This document shows positions 10,050-19,765 of a stretch of 64,000 bases of DNA, one piece after another. The notes beneath the pieces were generated by a model. It was not told the DNA's origin. It was given only the letters and a program-made list of their open reading frames with translations, and did not search any database. Position numbers and translations under genes: made by a program. The first letter of the stretch is position 1. The number at the start of each line of letters is the position of its first letter. The stretch is from positions 10,396,146 through 10,460,145 of the forward strand of contig CAJINV010000002.1 in the NCBI GenBank assembly GCA_905178155.1, in the 5' to 3' direction. This DNA is from Amoebophrya sp. A120 (Eukaryota > Sar > Dinophyceae > Syndiniales > Amoebophryaceae).

Positions 10050-12831
10050 CTATGGTCGCAAGAGTCCCACCGCCTTGTCGTGGCCCCACACGGCAAGATA
10101 GCCGGATCTCAGTGGGTGTACGTCGACGCCCACGATATCCTTGTCTGCGAGCTCGGGCACGATGTGGACGAGCTTGGTCTCCACGCTGTCGAAGATGTAG
10201 AGACAGTGGTCTTTTGAGATGCCATACAAGTACTTCCCGCTCTTCGACACCTGAATGCACGTGAAATCGGCGCGGGAATCCAGCTTGCCACTTGTGAATG
10301 TTTTCAGCACCTGGCCCTGGAGGTTCATTTTGAAGATCTGGTTGCACTCCGTAGACACGTAAATTGTTGGGTTGCTCTTGTCCATGGCGTCGGGACTGAG
10401 CACCACTTGGTTGATGGAAAGCAGGTTTCCGTGCGCGCCGAGGTAGGACGGTGTTGGGGGGTGGAAACTTTGCAAGACCTGAGCAGCAAGTAAGGTGGCG
10501 ATTCTTCTGTTTTATTTCCAGATCTTGTTTGCATTTGCAACAAGCAGTCGGCAGAAATAATACGCCCCACTTTTACGTTGGGTGAAGTAAGCCATCAAAA
10601 CGTACTAGAACTCCGACAATATAGATGCCATGGTGACAGCGGGAGATACTTAAACCTAGTAGAAAAGAAGGAGCATATTTTACGTGCAACAAAAATCGAG
10701 ATGGGCGCAGCATTTGTACCTGGCAGGTTTTTGCATCAAACACCTTCACATATGCGTCTGCGGAGCCTGTGATAACCTTGCTTTGGTCGTAGGAGTAGAG
10801 TACCGTCTGCACATAACTGGTATGTCCTCGGTACTCCTTCAGCGTCTTGCCCGTATTGAGGCCGTGCAGCCTGTATCAGAAGGAAAAATCCCCCGTCCCC
10901 ATATCGAAAACGAAATTTGTGTTGCTGTATTTGAGTACACAAATCAGGTTTGTATTGCAGAGAAGCACTGCGGCCAGATGCTCAGCCAGGTAGGGGCCTA
11001 TGGGTCTAGTTGTTTAGCATGGCAAACGGCTCCCCTTTAGGCCCAACAGCATGACAAATCGCTTCCATAGTGGGGCGCAAGCTTCTGCCCTTGTCTCCTT
11101 GCAAGACAGATGTGATTTGTGACCTCAAATCAGCAACACAAATTTTCGGAAACATGCCTTTTCGATATGGGGAGGGGGGATTTTTCCTTTTGATAGCCTG
11201 GCGGTGGAATCCGCGGAGCCGGTGACCACCTGGGAATCCTGATAGTTCCTATCAAATGTAAAAATGTCTGGGTCTGGAACATTCCGACACTTGTCATGCA
11301 CGTTTTGCATGAGCCCTGATGTCTGTGATGCATGCCCTAGCATCACAGATTTTTTCGGAGCTTCTTGATGCCTATTCCGCATGACAAATGCCCTCTCCGC
11401 GTAGCAAAAATCGCGTTCCTTTTGGTACTCATGCAATACAGATTTTTCTGGAATCCAAATGCAGCATGACAAGTTGCATTCTTCCAGACCCAGACATTTT
11501 TACATTTGATAGTTCCAGCACAGCGTCAAAATCGGGCCTTCGTGACCCTGGATCTTCTGCTTCAGTTGACCGCTTTCCACGGCGAACACGTACAGTGCGC
11601 CCTTGGTGTCACCCACGGCGAGCAGGGTGTTGCTGTTGGAGAAGCCGAGGGCTTGGATCGGGTGCTGGGTGGCGATGTAGTGCGGGTCTTGCGGGTTCTG
11701 GTACGGTAGGTCTTGCCGTGACTTTCCACTTCGACTGTCGTACAGCTCCACCATCCCGTCCTCCGCCCCGACGGCGAGGAATTGCCCGTCGTGCGAGTAC
11801 GCGCAGATGGAAGGAATCTCGGCTAGTTTGATCTGCTTGGCGCGATGTCTTGGGTAGGTGTCGGTCTCCACCACGCTGCCGGCTGGGATAAAATTGCAAT
11901 TTCTTTTTCAGTGAACTGCATAATTTCTGAAATGATCGAAAAATCCATGCGTACTGGAAGTTAGTATGAGCCTCGGCTTTATATATACTTATATTGCTGT
12001 CAGGACCAGGAGCTTGACCTCGACCTCCGCAGAAAAATTACAATGTGGTTCATTTTTTTTCTTACCGCGCAAAAACAAACGAGCTTGTATAGTACCTTGC
12101 CCCATTTTCATCAGGTTTTTGTCGATCCCTCGAAAGAGGTCGATATCTTCACCGTCTTTCAGCACGCCAACGTGCTTCTGCCACCTGACGGCCTGTCCGA
12201 TCAGTGCCAGAAGCCTGTTCGGCGGACACACGTGCACGTATTCCGTCAGCGCCTGCGCTAGTTCCCCCCTCCTGTCCTTTTTGCTGCGACCGTTTCCGTA
12301 GAGGATTGCGCCGGCGTTCTCCGGGACCTGCTGGCGCCGGATCATCTGCGCGAGCTTCTGAAACCGGTCGGGGTGGTCGGATTTCAGCACCTTCAGCGGT
12401 TGCGTGTGTTCCATGAGCACTTGGGCTGTGTCGAACTCCAAGTTCTCCAAAAACTCCAGGCACACGTGTTCGAACAGGTCCACCTTCACGTCCATCGGTA
12501 GGGCCAGGTAGCTGCAGGCGCGCATGACGTCGTCCCACCGACCGTGGTTGACGTCGTCAAGCAGGGATTCGAGGGAGTCCACGGTGTTCAGGGGCACCTT
12601 GGCTTCCTCCTGCAGCGTCATCAGCGTGCGTGGCAGGTCGTTGTCGCGGCAAAACTGCAGCATCAATCGTATCACGTCCTCGGACTCGATGTTCAATTTT
12701 CCCTTGTCTGCAGTCGCTTTATTCAGATTCGCCGTGGAGGAGCTACTGGCGTGGTGGGAAGTTGTAGTCCCCGCGCCATTTTTACTCCTACTTGATGACG
12801 CGGCGGCCATGATTACGTCGTCGCCGGCCAT
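10050..12831 (-). CDS. SMU1: SMU1-type LisH/CTLH WD40 splicing factor, 5 exons
   Basis: SMU1 pairs with RED/IK in the spliceosomal B complex. The reconstructed exons are 12831-12096, 11882-11512, 11244-11196, 10868-10720 and 10478-10050, 1734 nt or 577 residues. The N-terminus (about residues 50-215) follows SMU1 order: ESEDVIRLMLQF (LisH), NTVDSLESLL, the CTLH region, AQALTEYVHVCPPNRLLALIGQAVRWQ and IDLFRG. WD40 blades follow, with AYSHDGQFLAVGAEDG, VVTGSADSTARL, GKTLKEYRGHTSYV, MNLQGQVLKTFTSGK and a last blade ending WGHDKAVGLLRP. Introns 1 and 4 are GT-AG; the intron 1 donor is read as AAG|GTACTA, though GTAAGA 28 bases downstream (12067) is an alternative. Introns 2 and 3 are introners that leave a 49-nt exon between them. 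A splicing factor interrupted by introners is a possible point of feedback, but that is speculation. Confidence 0.92.
10874..11195. mobile_element. introner element, family C, in SMU1
   Basis: A 322-bp insertion. The inverted ends read TATCAGAAGGAAAAATCCCC and, on the other strand, TATCAAAAGGAAAAATCCCC, continuing into CCTCCCCATATCGAAAA-like sequence. Direct repeats GCCTG lie at 10869-10873 and 11196-11200. Excision restores DSTARL-HGLNTGK in frame. The second family C copy in IST1 has the same length and orientation. Confidence 0.9.
11250..11511. mobile_element. introner element, family A, in SMU1
   Basis: A 262-bp insertion with near-perfect ends (TATCAAATGTAAAAATGTCT at both, then GGGTCTGG). 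Direct repeats GTTCC lie at 11245-11249 and 11512-11516. Excision restores LTLCWN-YQDSQVVTG in frame. The internal sequence runs opposite to the DBP5 copy. Confidence 0.92.
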
Positions 12832-13761
12832 TTATTAGTTCTTTCGCTAGTTATACTGTGGATGTGGAAACGTGAAGATACCGCTGCGACTATCAATTCC
12901 CCTCCAAGCGTGAAATACTTATCTCGCTTCTATTTCTTTGTGGTGTATTAACATGTTCGTGTTGTGTCTTTGTATCCTCTTAGTTGCTATATCTGCATCA
13001 AGGTAGAAGTACAAGAACAGCTTTCACACATTTGGTCGTACAGACAGAACCAGAGCTGGCTGAAGGACATGAACAAAGGTAGGGGTCAAAAAATGAAAAA
13101 GTCACATGAAAAGCATTGAGCATGATGATGATCTGGCTTTCAATTCGATGCAAGAGGATGAGGAATCATCGCGGAAATAAGAATAACAGGATCGCTGCAA
13201 CACCAGAGTGAAAGTGACGATCTCAACACTAAGGGAGAGAGCGGTGCGTAACCTATGATCACCTTCATTGTGAGACCCGAAAACCACATCGTGTTGTTGA
13301 TCACGTTCATGTCGGCCTCAGGCACCACGATTGACATGGCACAGGTCTTGACGTTGACCCTCAGAGTCCGGGAGCCGACGCGTAGCCGTGCAAGCAAGAA
13401 ATAATTTTCATCCTTGTCCGTTGTTTCCACGTGGTCTACAAGGAAACAACTTTTTTTTTGACTTTGCCCGAAAGCAGAACGAGTGATATTAGCTACTTAT
13501 TCATTTTCATCTTCGCTTCATCCTACACGAAAGAAAATTCTTTGCAGTCGGCCGGAACGGGACCCTTGCGGGCAAACACAAATTGATTCGCTTATACCCA
13601 ACGAGGGAGTCATCATGTGTGTCATCATGTTTGGATTTTCGGAACGAATCGAAACAAGAATGTGAGTGGGCCAAGCGACTCGTCGTAGAAATTCTCTATT
13701 AGTTATGGTTTTGCGTGGAGCAGCTCGCCTTTGTTTTTTGAAAAACTAGTGTATGATTAGT
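12832..13761. other. intergenic with one possible orphan exon (minus, about 13263-13435)
   Basis: This contains the upstream flank of SMU1 and the 3' flank of the oxidase. A minus-strand open segment with a plausible acceptor (TTGTAG before 13435) and donor (AAG|GTGATC after 13263) encodes a coding-looking peptide including FLLARLRVGSRTLRVNVKT. I could not find convincing partner exons or a family, so it is mentioned but not called as a gene. Confidence 0.3.
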
Positions 13762-16700
13762 TTAGAAGCTTTCCGCGAAGTAGTGGAAGCGCACTGGGCC
13801 TTGAGAGCACTTTTGGCACTGCGCCTTGAGTTCCACACCGACCGCCGGGCTTCCGCACAGAAAAACGCCAACGTCGCCGGCGCGCTGGGACTTGCGGGCC
13901 GTGTTCTGCGCGTTGAGGGTCGTCCCCAGGCCGAAACTGGGCCGCGTTCCGGAGCCGGATCCACCGCCTCCACCGAGCGTCGCACCACCCGCTGCTTGTT
14001 TCACCGCCTCTGCCTGCTCCGTGCTGAGTTTCTGAAAGATGCGGCGCCAGTCGGGTCGGCCCGCGAACTCGTGAAACTCGCAGTTGATCGGGACGCGCTC
14101 CGAGAGACTGATTTCCCCGGTTTGAAACAGGTTAATCACCACGTGGTCCTTCGCCGGACCATTCACCGACTCCACCAACACGTCGTAGAACCACTGGAAC
14201 TCGTCCTGCGAGCGGACGCTCCACACGAGGTGCAGTTTGCTCGGGCACTTGGTAGCTTCGCGGATCGTGGTCCAGAGCATATCGTCGTCGTCGTCGGTTC
14301 CCGAGTTGATGTTTTCCGGCTCGGACGCAGCTCCTTCCGCGTTCATCTTGTTCAGGTGTGTGGTCGCACCCTTCTGCATTCGCTCATTTTTTGCCGCCAG
14401 CAATTTCCTCTGCGTCGAGGGCTTGATTAGCGAGGATGAGGACGTTCCCGCTTTCGCAAGCGCAACATCGCGGCCCGAAAGGTTTTGCATCATCTTGGCG
14501 CGCTGTTGCAGACGGATGTTTACGCTTCGCAACATCGCGGCAAACGGCGTTATCCCGATGCCGGTGCCCACCATGAGCACGGTGTCGAAGTGCCACATGT
14601 TCTGCGCGGGCGCGCCAAAGGGGCCGCCGAGCTGCAGCACGATCGCCTCCGGTGGTACCAGAGTCGCGGCCTCGATTTCCCGCTGCAAATCTGCGTCGCC
14701 CTCGGTAAAAGTGCGTTGCCGCACCGCGGGGCCAGCTTGGTGACCGCTTGGCTTCTGCACCCCCGCACAGCAAGAGGTGGTGGGCCCGAGAGCTTCCTTT
14801 TTGCTGGTGCCGTCCCCCCCGTATCGTTCTTTTGCATCATCATCAAGGTCACCTTGAGCAACTACAGCGCCGGTGGACTCTTGCAATTCAACTTCAACTT
14901 GCGCCAGGCCGTTCAGGGCAACATCCGGCGTGTTACCAATGTCGTGCTGGTGCTTCGCGAAGTTCTTTTCGTTTATTGCGTCAACGGCTGCGGCCCAATG
15001 AACACCCTCCACAGACTGCAGGAAATCGTAGTGGTTGCGACCGAAAATGTTTTTGATTTGTCTGTCGCGATCATTCTCCGATGAGCTAGCTCCCGGGTCG
15101 GCGTCTACATTCTCGAGCTGCACATCTTCCAGGTATTTCCTTTTGTCTTCTTGTTGTCCCAACATAGCGTCAACATGATGATCGCCCAAATCTTTAACCT
15201 GCGTCGTTACATCTTCGGACTCAGTTAACGCTTGGTACAAAACATGATCTGTGCCTCTCGACAACAACTCTGACGATGGCGATTTGATTTGCCAAGGTGA
15301 CATTGAGCTTCCGCGAGGTGCTGGCGCGACCGGAAAAACTGCCTTGTGCGCGCCCTCGCGATAGACGTTCTTGCTTGAAGGCGAGGCCTTGCCGCTGGGG
15401 GGATCTATCATCTCGGAAGAAAACTCCGGGTCACACAGCTTCTGATCGCGACGGTAGGCGCTGCCGGAGCCTCCAGCTGCCACTGGCATGGAATACAGTA
15501 CACCCTTGGAGGTGACGCCCGGCGCGAACTTCCTTTGCGTACCACAGGGCGGGCCGCGCCACTTGTCCGGCTTTTTCTCCTTTGCACCTTCGCCAGAGAA
15601 GTGCTCCAATTCGTAGGAGTAATTGATGAGCCGACGCCGCAACGCGGAACACCAGTCGAGATCGTCCTTGGCGCGGATAGCGAACGACAGAACATTCTCC
15701 TCCGGCGCACTGCAGATTGTGAAGGGGTGCCGCTCCCCCCGCCACCAGATTTCTGCGTACTGTCCCGCTTCGTACACAAAGCCCGGGGGGCGCGCGAAGT
15801 GCAGCTTCAACGTGTCCCCTTTGGCCAGGGTTGCGGAGTGCAGCACCGCGTAGGGGGACTGCGACTCTTTTCCGAGAATGTGATCGGCGACGATGAGCAT
15901 CACGGGGGCAAACATCCAGATCAGAAACCGGTGGGGGGCGTGCACAACGATGAACCCGTACCAAATGGCGATGGAGTAGGGACTGTGCCAAATCCAGAAC
16001 ATACGGTACCCGTCTACAACCTTCCACACCCAAGGTATCCCGCAACAGTTGCAAAGTGGTTTGACATCCTTGTCACTTGTCCCTGGCTGATGTGTGGCTG
16101 CCTCGGTAGAAGTTGCTGCTCCGGCCTTCTGCCCTGGGCCGACCGTGGGCTTTTGATGAGAGGCATTTCTGCGGACAACGCAGCAGCGGCAGCAGGGGCA
16201 GTGCCAGCTGCGGCGACGGGTGTAGTCCAGCGCGAAAATGACGATGGCGAACAGGTGAAGCAGTAAGATCACGCCCGTCCAGCCCACTCCGCGGTGACCG
16301 AAGAAGAGAAAATATTCTGCCCAGTGCAGTCCGGAATACTCGTGCCAGATGGAGGGGGGTTCGATAAACAGGTCCCGGTCGTACCAGTACGATTCGCCAC
16401 TGGTCACCTCAATGGTGTGCATCACGTGTCCCAGCACGTGCAGGATGACGCCGCAGCCGATTCCGTACTTCGCTATGAACTTGTGGTAGCCCACGGGATC
16501 TTCGAGCACGAACATGCGCAACGGCGATTGGCGCATGGCCGAAGCGAGAAAGCGGAGCATCGGAAGGGTCAGCAAGCTGCAGGAGAGGTTTAGCACGTAC
16601 CCGCCAGCCTTCGCGCAGCAGTACCACTGCGACCCGTGGTAGCCCATCTCCAGGTGCAGCAGCCACCCCGCCACGGCGGACCCGAAGAAGCAAACGGCGA

Positions 16701-19623
16701 GCAGGATCTGTCCCTTGATGTGCAGCGTTCCCAGCGAGCGCCCGTCCTCGCCCTCCCCGGTGGCGCGCCACGCCGTCGTCGTGGCGGCCGGAGTGGCCTT
16801 GCCATCTTCGGTTACCGGCTCCACCTTGGTCGTCGGGGTGGAGGACGGCGGCTTGTTCGGCTTTGCAGCATCCCCGCTACCCGCTGCGGCAGCGGCCTTC
16901 TTGCGGCGACAACACCCGCAAAGAGCGTTGCCCACGAACGCAGACAAACTGGGGTCCGACCGCTTCCTGCCCGGGTGCGGGGGTACCACGCTGCTCACAG
17001 CCTCTTTGGCCAGGACGGACTTGCTTCGCTGGAACCGCTCGTGACGCCCGACCAATATCGCGCGGCGCTCCTCCAGCCACTTTGTAAACTCGCTTTCGTC
17101 TCCGCCCAGCGCGCGACGGAGACAGCAGTTGACCCGAAACCGATTTGCGCTCCACTCACTTCCCGGGTGCCGTTTTTGAAACCGCACCAGGCAGATCAGA
17201 AAGAGCGGAACCGCCAAGAGCACGAGGCTGCCCAGGATGATGAAGAACCATTCCAAGGGGGACAAAAAGGGCCGCACCGTGATGCGCGCCTTCTGGCTGC
17301 GGTTCGAGAAGTCGTCGTTCCGCGTGCTTTTCACGAAGAACGTCCCCGTCTCGGTCATCGCCAGCGGCCGTCCGTAATTGAAGTACGGGCCGGCGGAGTT
17401 CAGCTGCGCACAGTTCCGGCCCGCCTGGTCATTGTTGCGGTCCGTGCAAACCGTTTGCCCCAGGTAAGCAAAGCGGATGATCTTTGCCTCGCACTCGGCC
17501 CTCTCCTCTTCGTCCGTGTCCTCGTAGTCGCAAAACAAAGTGTGCGCCTCCTTGTCCGACAGTTTCGTGGCGCCGCCGCGGTGCTCCGCGGCGGAAAAAA
17601 GTAAACTGCCCCGCGACCCGGCGTCGGCCACGTTGATGGTACCCACCTGGACAAGGTTGGCGCGGTCCGTACCCGCGCGCCCGTTTCCCGCGTTGCCGCG
17701 GTTGTTTGCGTCGCTCATCGCCCACTGAAAGTGCAGGTAGTCCCCGGACGTAATCTCCAGGTCGGGAGGCACAAAGTCGTACTCAACGGCCGGATACACT
17801 TGCACGATGTTCCCGCGCCGACCCCGCACGTTGTAGTTCACGATGCGCGCGGAGCTGGACACGTCGCTGGGCCGCTCGCGAATGACGAACGCGTGGGAGC
17901 GGTCCTGGAAGGTCCGCGCCATCTGATTTTCGTTCGCGTTCACGGTGAGCAGGCGGGCCACGTTGGTCTGGCAGCACCGAAGTGTGACGGGGGAGGACCC
18001 GAACCTGGTCCCGGACGGGGTTTTCTGCAGCTGCAGCCGGTAGTCGCTCAGAATGGTTTGCTCCACGTTCGTGATCGGATCGCACCCGTAGTACTTCTCA
18101 TAGCCTTCCGCCCCGCCAGGCGAGAGCCGCACCACATTTTGGTTATCGGCCGTGAAAACCACGTCTTTGCAGGTGCTCGCGTCGCTCTGCACACGCGGCA
18201 GACGCAACGCGTCGCTGCGCTCGTTGTTTTTCACAACGGCTTTCGCCCCGTTCCAGGAGGCATCCACTTGGTCGTAGTAATCCTCGCCCACTTGGTCCTT
18301 ATTCGCGGGATCCACGCCCACAAAGTCCAGGGTGGTGATGTTGTAACGAATGCGAAACACGCATTTCTCGTTCGCGGGCAGGTAGTCCGGGACTTTCCAC
18401 ACGTAGTGACTGGCCTGTCCGTTGATCTTGCTCTGGAACCCCCCGCCCGCCCCTGCGCTGCCGTAGTTTCCGTTGTGGTTGTCGCGCGTCTTGTAGGCAC
18501 CGTAGCACTCGGGTGCGCCTTCCTCGCCGCTGCTGTAGTGGCTCTCGACCTCGTCCCAGGACGAAAATTCGGTCCACGCACAACCCAGCGGCTGTCCCCC
18601 CGCGCTCGTGAGCGCCATGCACGCGAACTCGTTGTTCGCTTTCGCGCACTCGGAAACGCCGGTCCCCGCGTCGTCCGTCGCGGAGGTAGACCGGCAGTAG
18701 TGCTTCCCAACCACGTTCTGGCTGTGCTCCCGGAAGTAGTTGCACCGCTTCTCAGAAGTAAAAATGGCGATGTCGTGCCACGGGGAGGGGTGCCAATACG
18801 GGTAGTAGTCGCGCTCCTCGGGGCACTCCAGCCCGTGCCGCTCCCCGTTGTTGTTCTGCCGTGTGGCGGTTGCGCCGCGATCGTTGCGCACGTTGCGGTT
18901 CGCCGTGTACAAGCCTCGGTTCCGCTCCCGGGTATAACAGTCCAGGTAGTAGTCCAGCGGCTCGTGCTGTCCGTAGGTGTACACGTCTTTCGTGGTCGTT
19001 GTCCCGCCGCCCGCGGTCGGTCGGCTGGACTGCGCGTCGCTAGCCTTGCTGGCGTCGTCGCCGGCGGCCGTGGCCATCTGCTTCGATTTCGGGTACGGAT
19101 TCAAACCCTGTCCGCCCGCGTTGTTCTGGTTACCGCGCAGGTACCCGTCGCGGATGGCGCCGCGGCTCGTGTCGCCCGACCGCCCGTTGCCGTTCAGCGT
19201 CCGTCCCAGCAGCGCGTTGTCGCTGTCGCACATGTACTGCAGGATGACGGTGCACACGACGTTCGGTTGCCGCTCCGCGCCGAGGTCGGACCCGCAGCCG
19301 TGCTGCTGGGTCCACTCAATCCACAGCTCCGATCCCCGGTAGTATTGCATCATGCCCTCCATCGCCCCAGGCACCGTGGGGTCGTACTGGTGGTTCTCGT
19401 TATCCGGGTCCGCGTCGCAGGCCCTTTCGCACGCGTCACCGACTTGGTAGCCCGCCGCCGCATTGTTCTGCGAATCGAACAGCCTGTTGTCGTTCTGCAC
19501 GTTGTTGCTTTCCTCGGAAAGCTTGTTGTTACTGCCCCGAGGGTTGTGCAGGTACATGTCGGCAAGCGCGATTCGCACGTAGGCGGAAAGGGAAAGCCAT
19601 GAAAAGAACGCGATCATTTTCAT
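13762..19623 (-). CDS. NADPH-oxidase-like flavocytochrome with large extracellular N-terminal domain
   Basis: This is predicted to move electrons from NADPH through FAD and haem across a membrane, producing superoxide or reducing metal; which one is undetermined. From the ATG at 19623 the product has 1953 residues and no intron. That start gives a signal peptide (MKMIAFFSWLSLSAYVRIALA); in-frame ATGs at 19704 and 19689 lie upstream. Residues 22 to about 785 are a Cys-containing ectodomain opening MYLHNPRGSNNKL. A single membrane span follows (WFFIILGSLVLLAVPLFLIC, about 790), then a basic linker. From about 970 there is a multi-span ferric-reductase domain with His residues in ILHVLGHVMHTIE and LLLHLF. 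The FAD site is HPFTICSAP (about 1297), the NADPH site GTGIGITPF (about 1685), then VWSVRSQDEFQWFYDVL and the C-terminal FLCGSP...FAESF, as in gp91phox-type enzymes. Long low-complexity insertions separate the FAD and NADPH motifs and follow GTGIGITPF. Confidence 0.85.
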   Translation of the reverse strand: MKMIAFFSWLSLSAYVRIALADMYLHNPRGSNNKLSEESNNVQNDNRLFDSQNNAAAGYQVGDACERACDADPDNENHQYDPTVPGAMEGMMQYYRGSELWIEWTQQHGCGSDLGAERQPNVVCTVILQYMCDSDNALLGRTLNGNGRSGDTSRGAIRDGYLRGNQNNAGGQGLNPYPKSKQMATAAGDDASKASDAQSSRPTAGGGTTTTKDVYTYGQHEPLDYYLDCYTRERNRGLYTANRNVRNDRGATATRQNNNGERHGLECPEERDYYPYWHPSPWHDIAIFTSEKRCNYFREHSQNVVGKHYCRSTSATDDAGTGVSECAKANNEFACMALTSAGGQPLGCAWTEFSSWDEVESHYSSGEEGAPECYGAYKTRDNHNGNYGSAGAGGGFQSKINGQASHYVWKVPDYLPANEKCVFRIRYNITTLDFVGVDPANKDQVGEDYYDQVDASWNGAKAVVKNNERSDALRLPRVQSDASTCKDVVFTADNQNVVRLSPGGAEGYEKYYGCDPITNVEQTILSDYRLQLQKTPSGTRFGSSPVTLRCCQTNVARLLTVNANENQMARTFQDRSHAFVIRERPSDVSSSARIVNYNVRGRRGNIVQVYPAVEYDFVPPDLEITSGDYLHFQWAMSDANNRGNAGNGRAGTDRANLVQVGTINVADAGSRGSLLFSAAEHRGGATKLSDKEAHTLFCDYEDTDEEERAECEAKIIRFAYLGQTVCTDRNNDQAGRNCAQLNSAGPYFNYGRPLAMTETGTFFVKSTRNDDFSNRSQKARITVRPFLSPLEWFFIILGSLVLLAVPLFLICLVRFQKRHPGSEWSANRFRVNCCLRRALGGDESEFTKWLEERRAILVGRHERFQRSKSVLAKEAVSSVVPPHPGRKRSDPSLSAFVGNALCGCCRRKKAAAAAGSGDAAKPNKPPSSTPTTKVEPVTEDGKATPAATTTAWRATGEGEDGRSLGTLHIKGQILLAVCFFGSAVAGWLLHLEMGYHGSQWYCCAKAGGYVLNLSCSLLTLPMLRFLASAMRQSPLRMFVLEDPVGYHKFIAKYGIGCGVILHVLGHVMHTIEVTSGESYWYDRDLFIEPPSIWHEYSGLHWAEYFLFFGHRGVGWTGVILLLHLFAIVIFALDYTRRRSWHCPCCRCCVVRRNASHQKPTVGPGQKAGAATSTEAATHQPGTSDKDVKPLCNCCGIPWVWKVVDGYRMFWIWHSPYSIAIWYGFIVVHAPHRFLIWMFAPVMLIVADHILGKESQSPYAVLHSATLAKGDTLKLHFARPPGFVYEAGQYAEIWWRGERHPFTICSAPEENVLSFAIRAKDDLDWCSALRRRLINYSYELEHFSGEGAKEKKPDKWRGPPCGTQRKFAPGVTSKGVLYSMPVAAGGSGSAYRRDQKLCDPEFSSEMIDPPSGKASPSSKNVYREGAHKAVFPVAPAPRGSSMSPWQIKSPSSELLSRGTDHVLYQALTESEDVTTQVKDLGDHHVDAMLGQQEDKRKYLEDVQLENVDADPGASSSENDRDRQIKNIFGRNHYDFLQSVEGVHWAAAVDAINEKNFAKHQHDIGNTPDVALNGLAQVEVELQESTGAVVAQGDLDDDAKERYGGDGTSKKEALGPTTSCCAGVQKPSGHQAGPAVRQRTFTEGDADLQREIEAATLVPPEAIVLQLGGPFGAPAQNMWHFDTVLMVGTGIGITPFAAMLRSVNIRLQQRAKMMQNLSGRDVALAKAGTSSSSLIKPSTQRKLLAAKNERMQKGATTHLNKMNAEGAASEPENINSGTDDDDDMLWTTIREATKCPSKLHLVWSVRSQDEFQWFYDVLVESVNGPAKDHVVINLFQTGEISLSERVPINCEFHEFAGRPDWRRIFQKLSTEQAEAVKQAAGGATLGGGGGSGSGTRPSFGLGTTLNAQNTARKSQRAGDVGVFLCGSPAVGVELKAQCQKCSQGPVRFHYFAESF

Positions 19624-19765
19624 GTTCCAGACCACGCCGGTTCGGAGCTGCTGGGGCAAGGAAGGTCGTGAAGCAGGAATTGAAAGCATCTTTGGGGGCG
19701 ACATTGCGATCAGCCACCTGGCGGATGATTTTGCACGAACGACACGCGCACGACTGACTACAAAT
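19618..19765. repeat. oxidase 5' end, member 1 of a diverged direct repeat
   Basis: Starting at TTCATGTTCCAGACCACG this segment matches 20607-20755 in the same order. Shared blocks include TCGTGAAGC, a CATCGCC/GCGATCA-like stretch, GATG-TTTG and ACACGCGCACGA. It covers the start codon and about 140 bases upstream. Confidence 0.5.

Noticed and set aside
17731-19602. 623-codon plus-strand ORF opposite the oxidase ectodomain
   Set aside because: It is antisense to a gene with clear family motifs and results from high G+C codon usage; its own translation is low-complexity Val/Arg/Pro with no domain.
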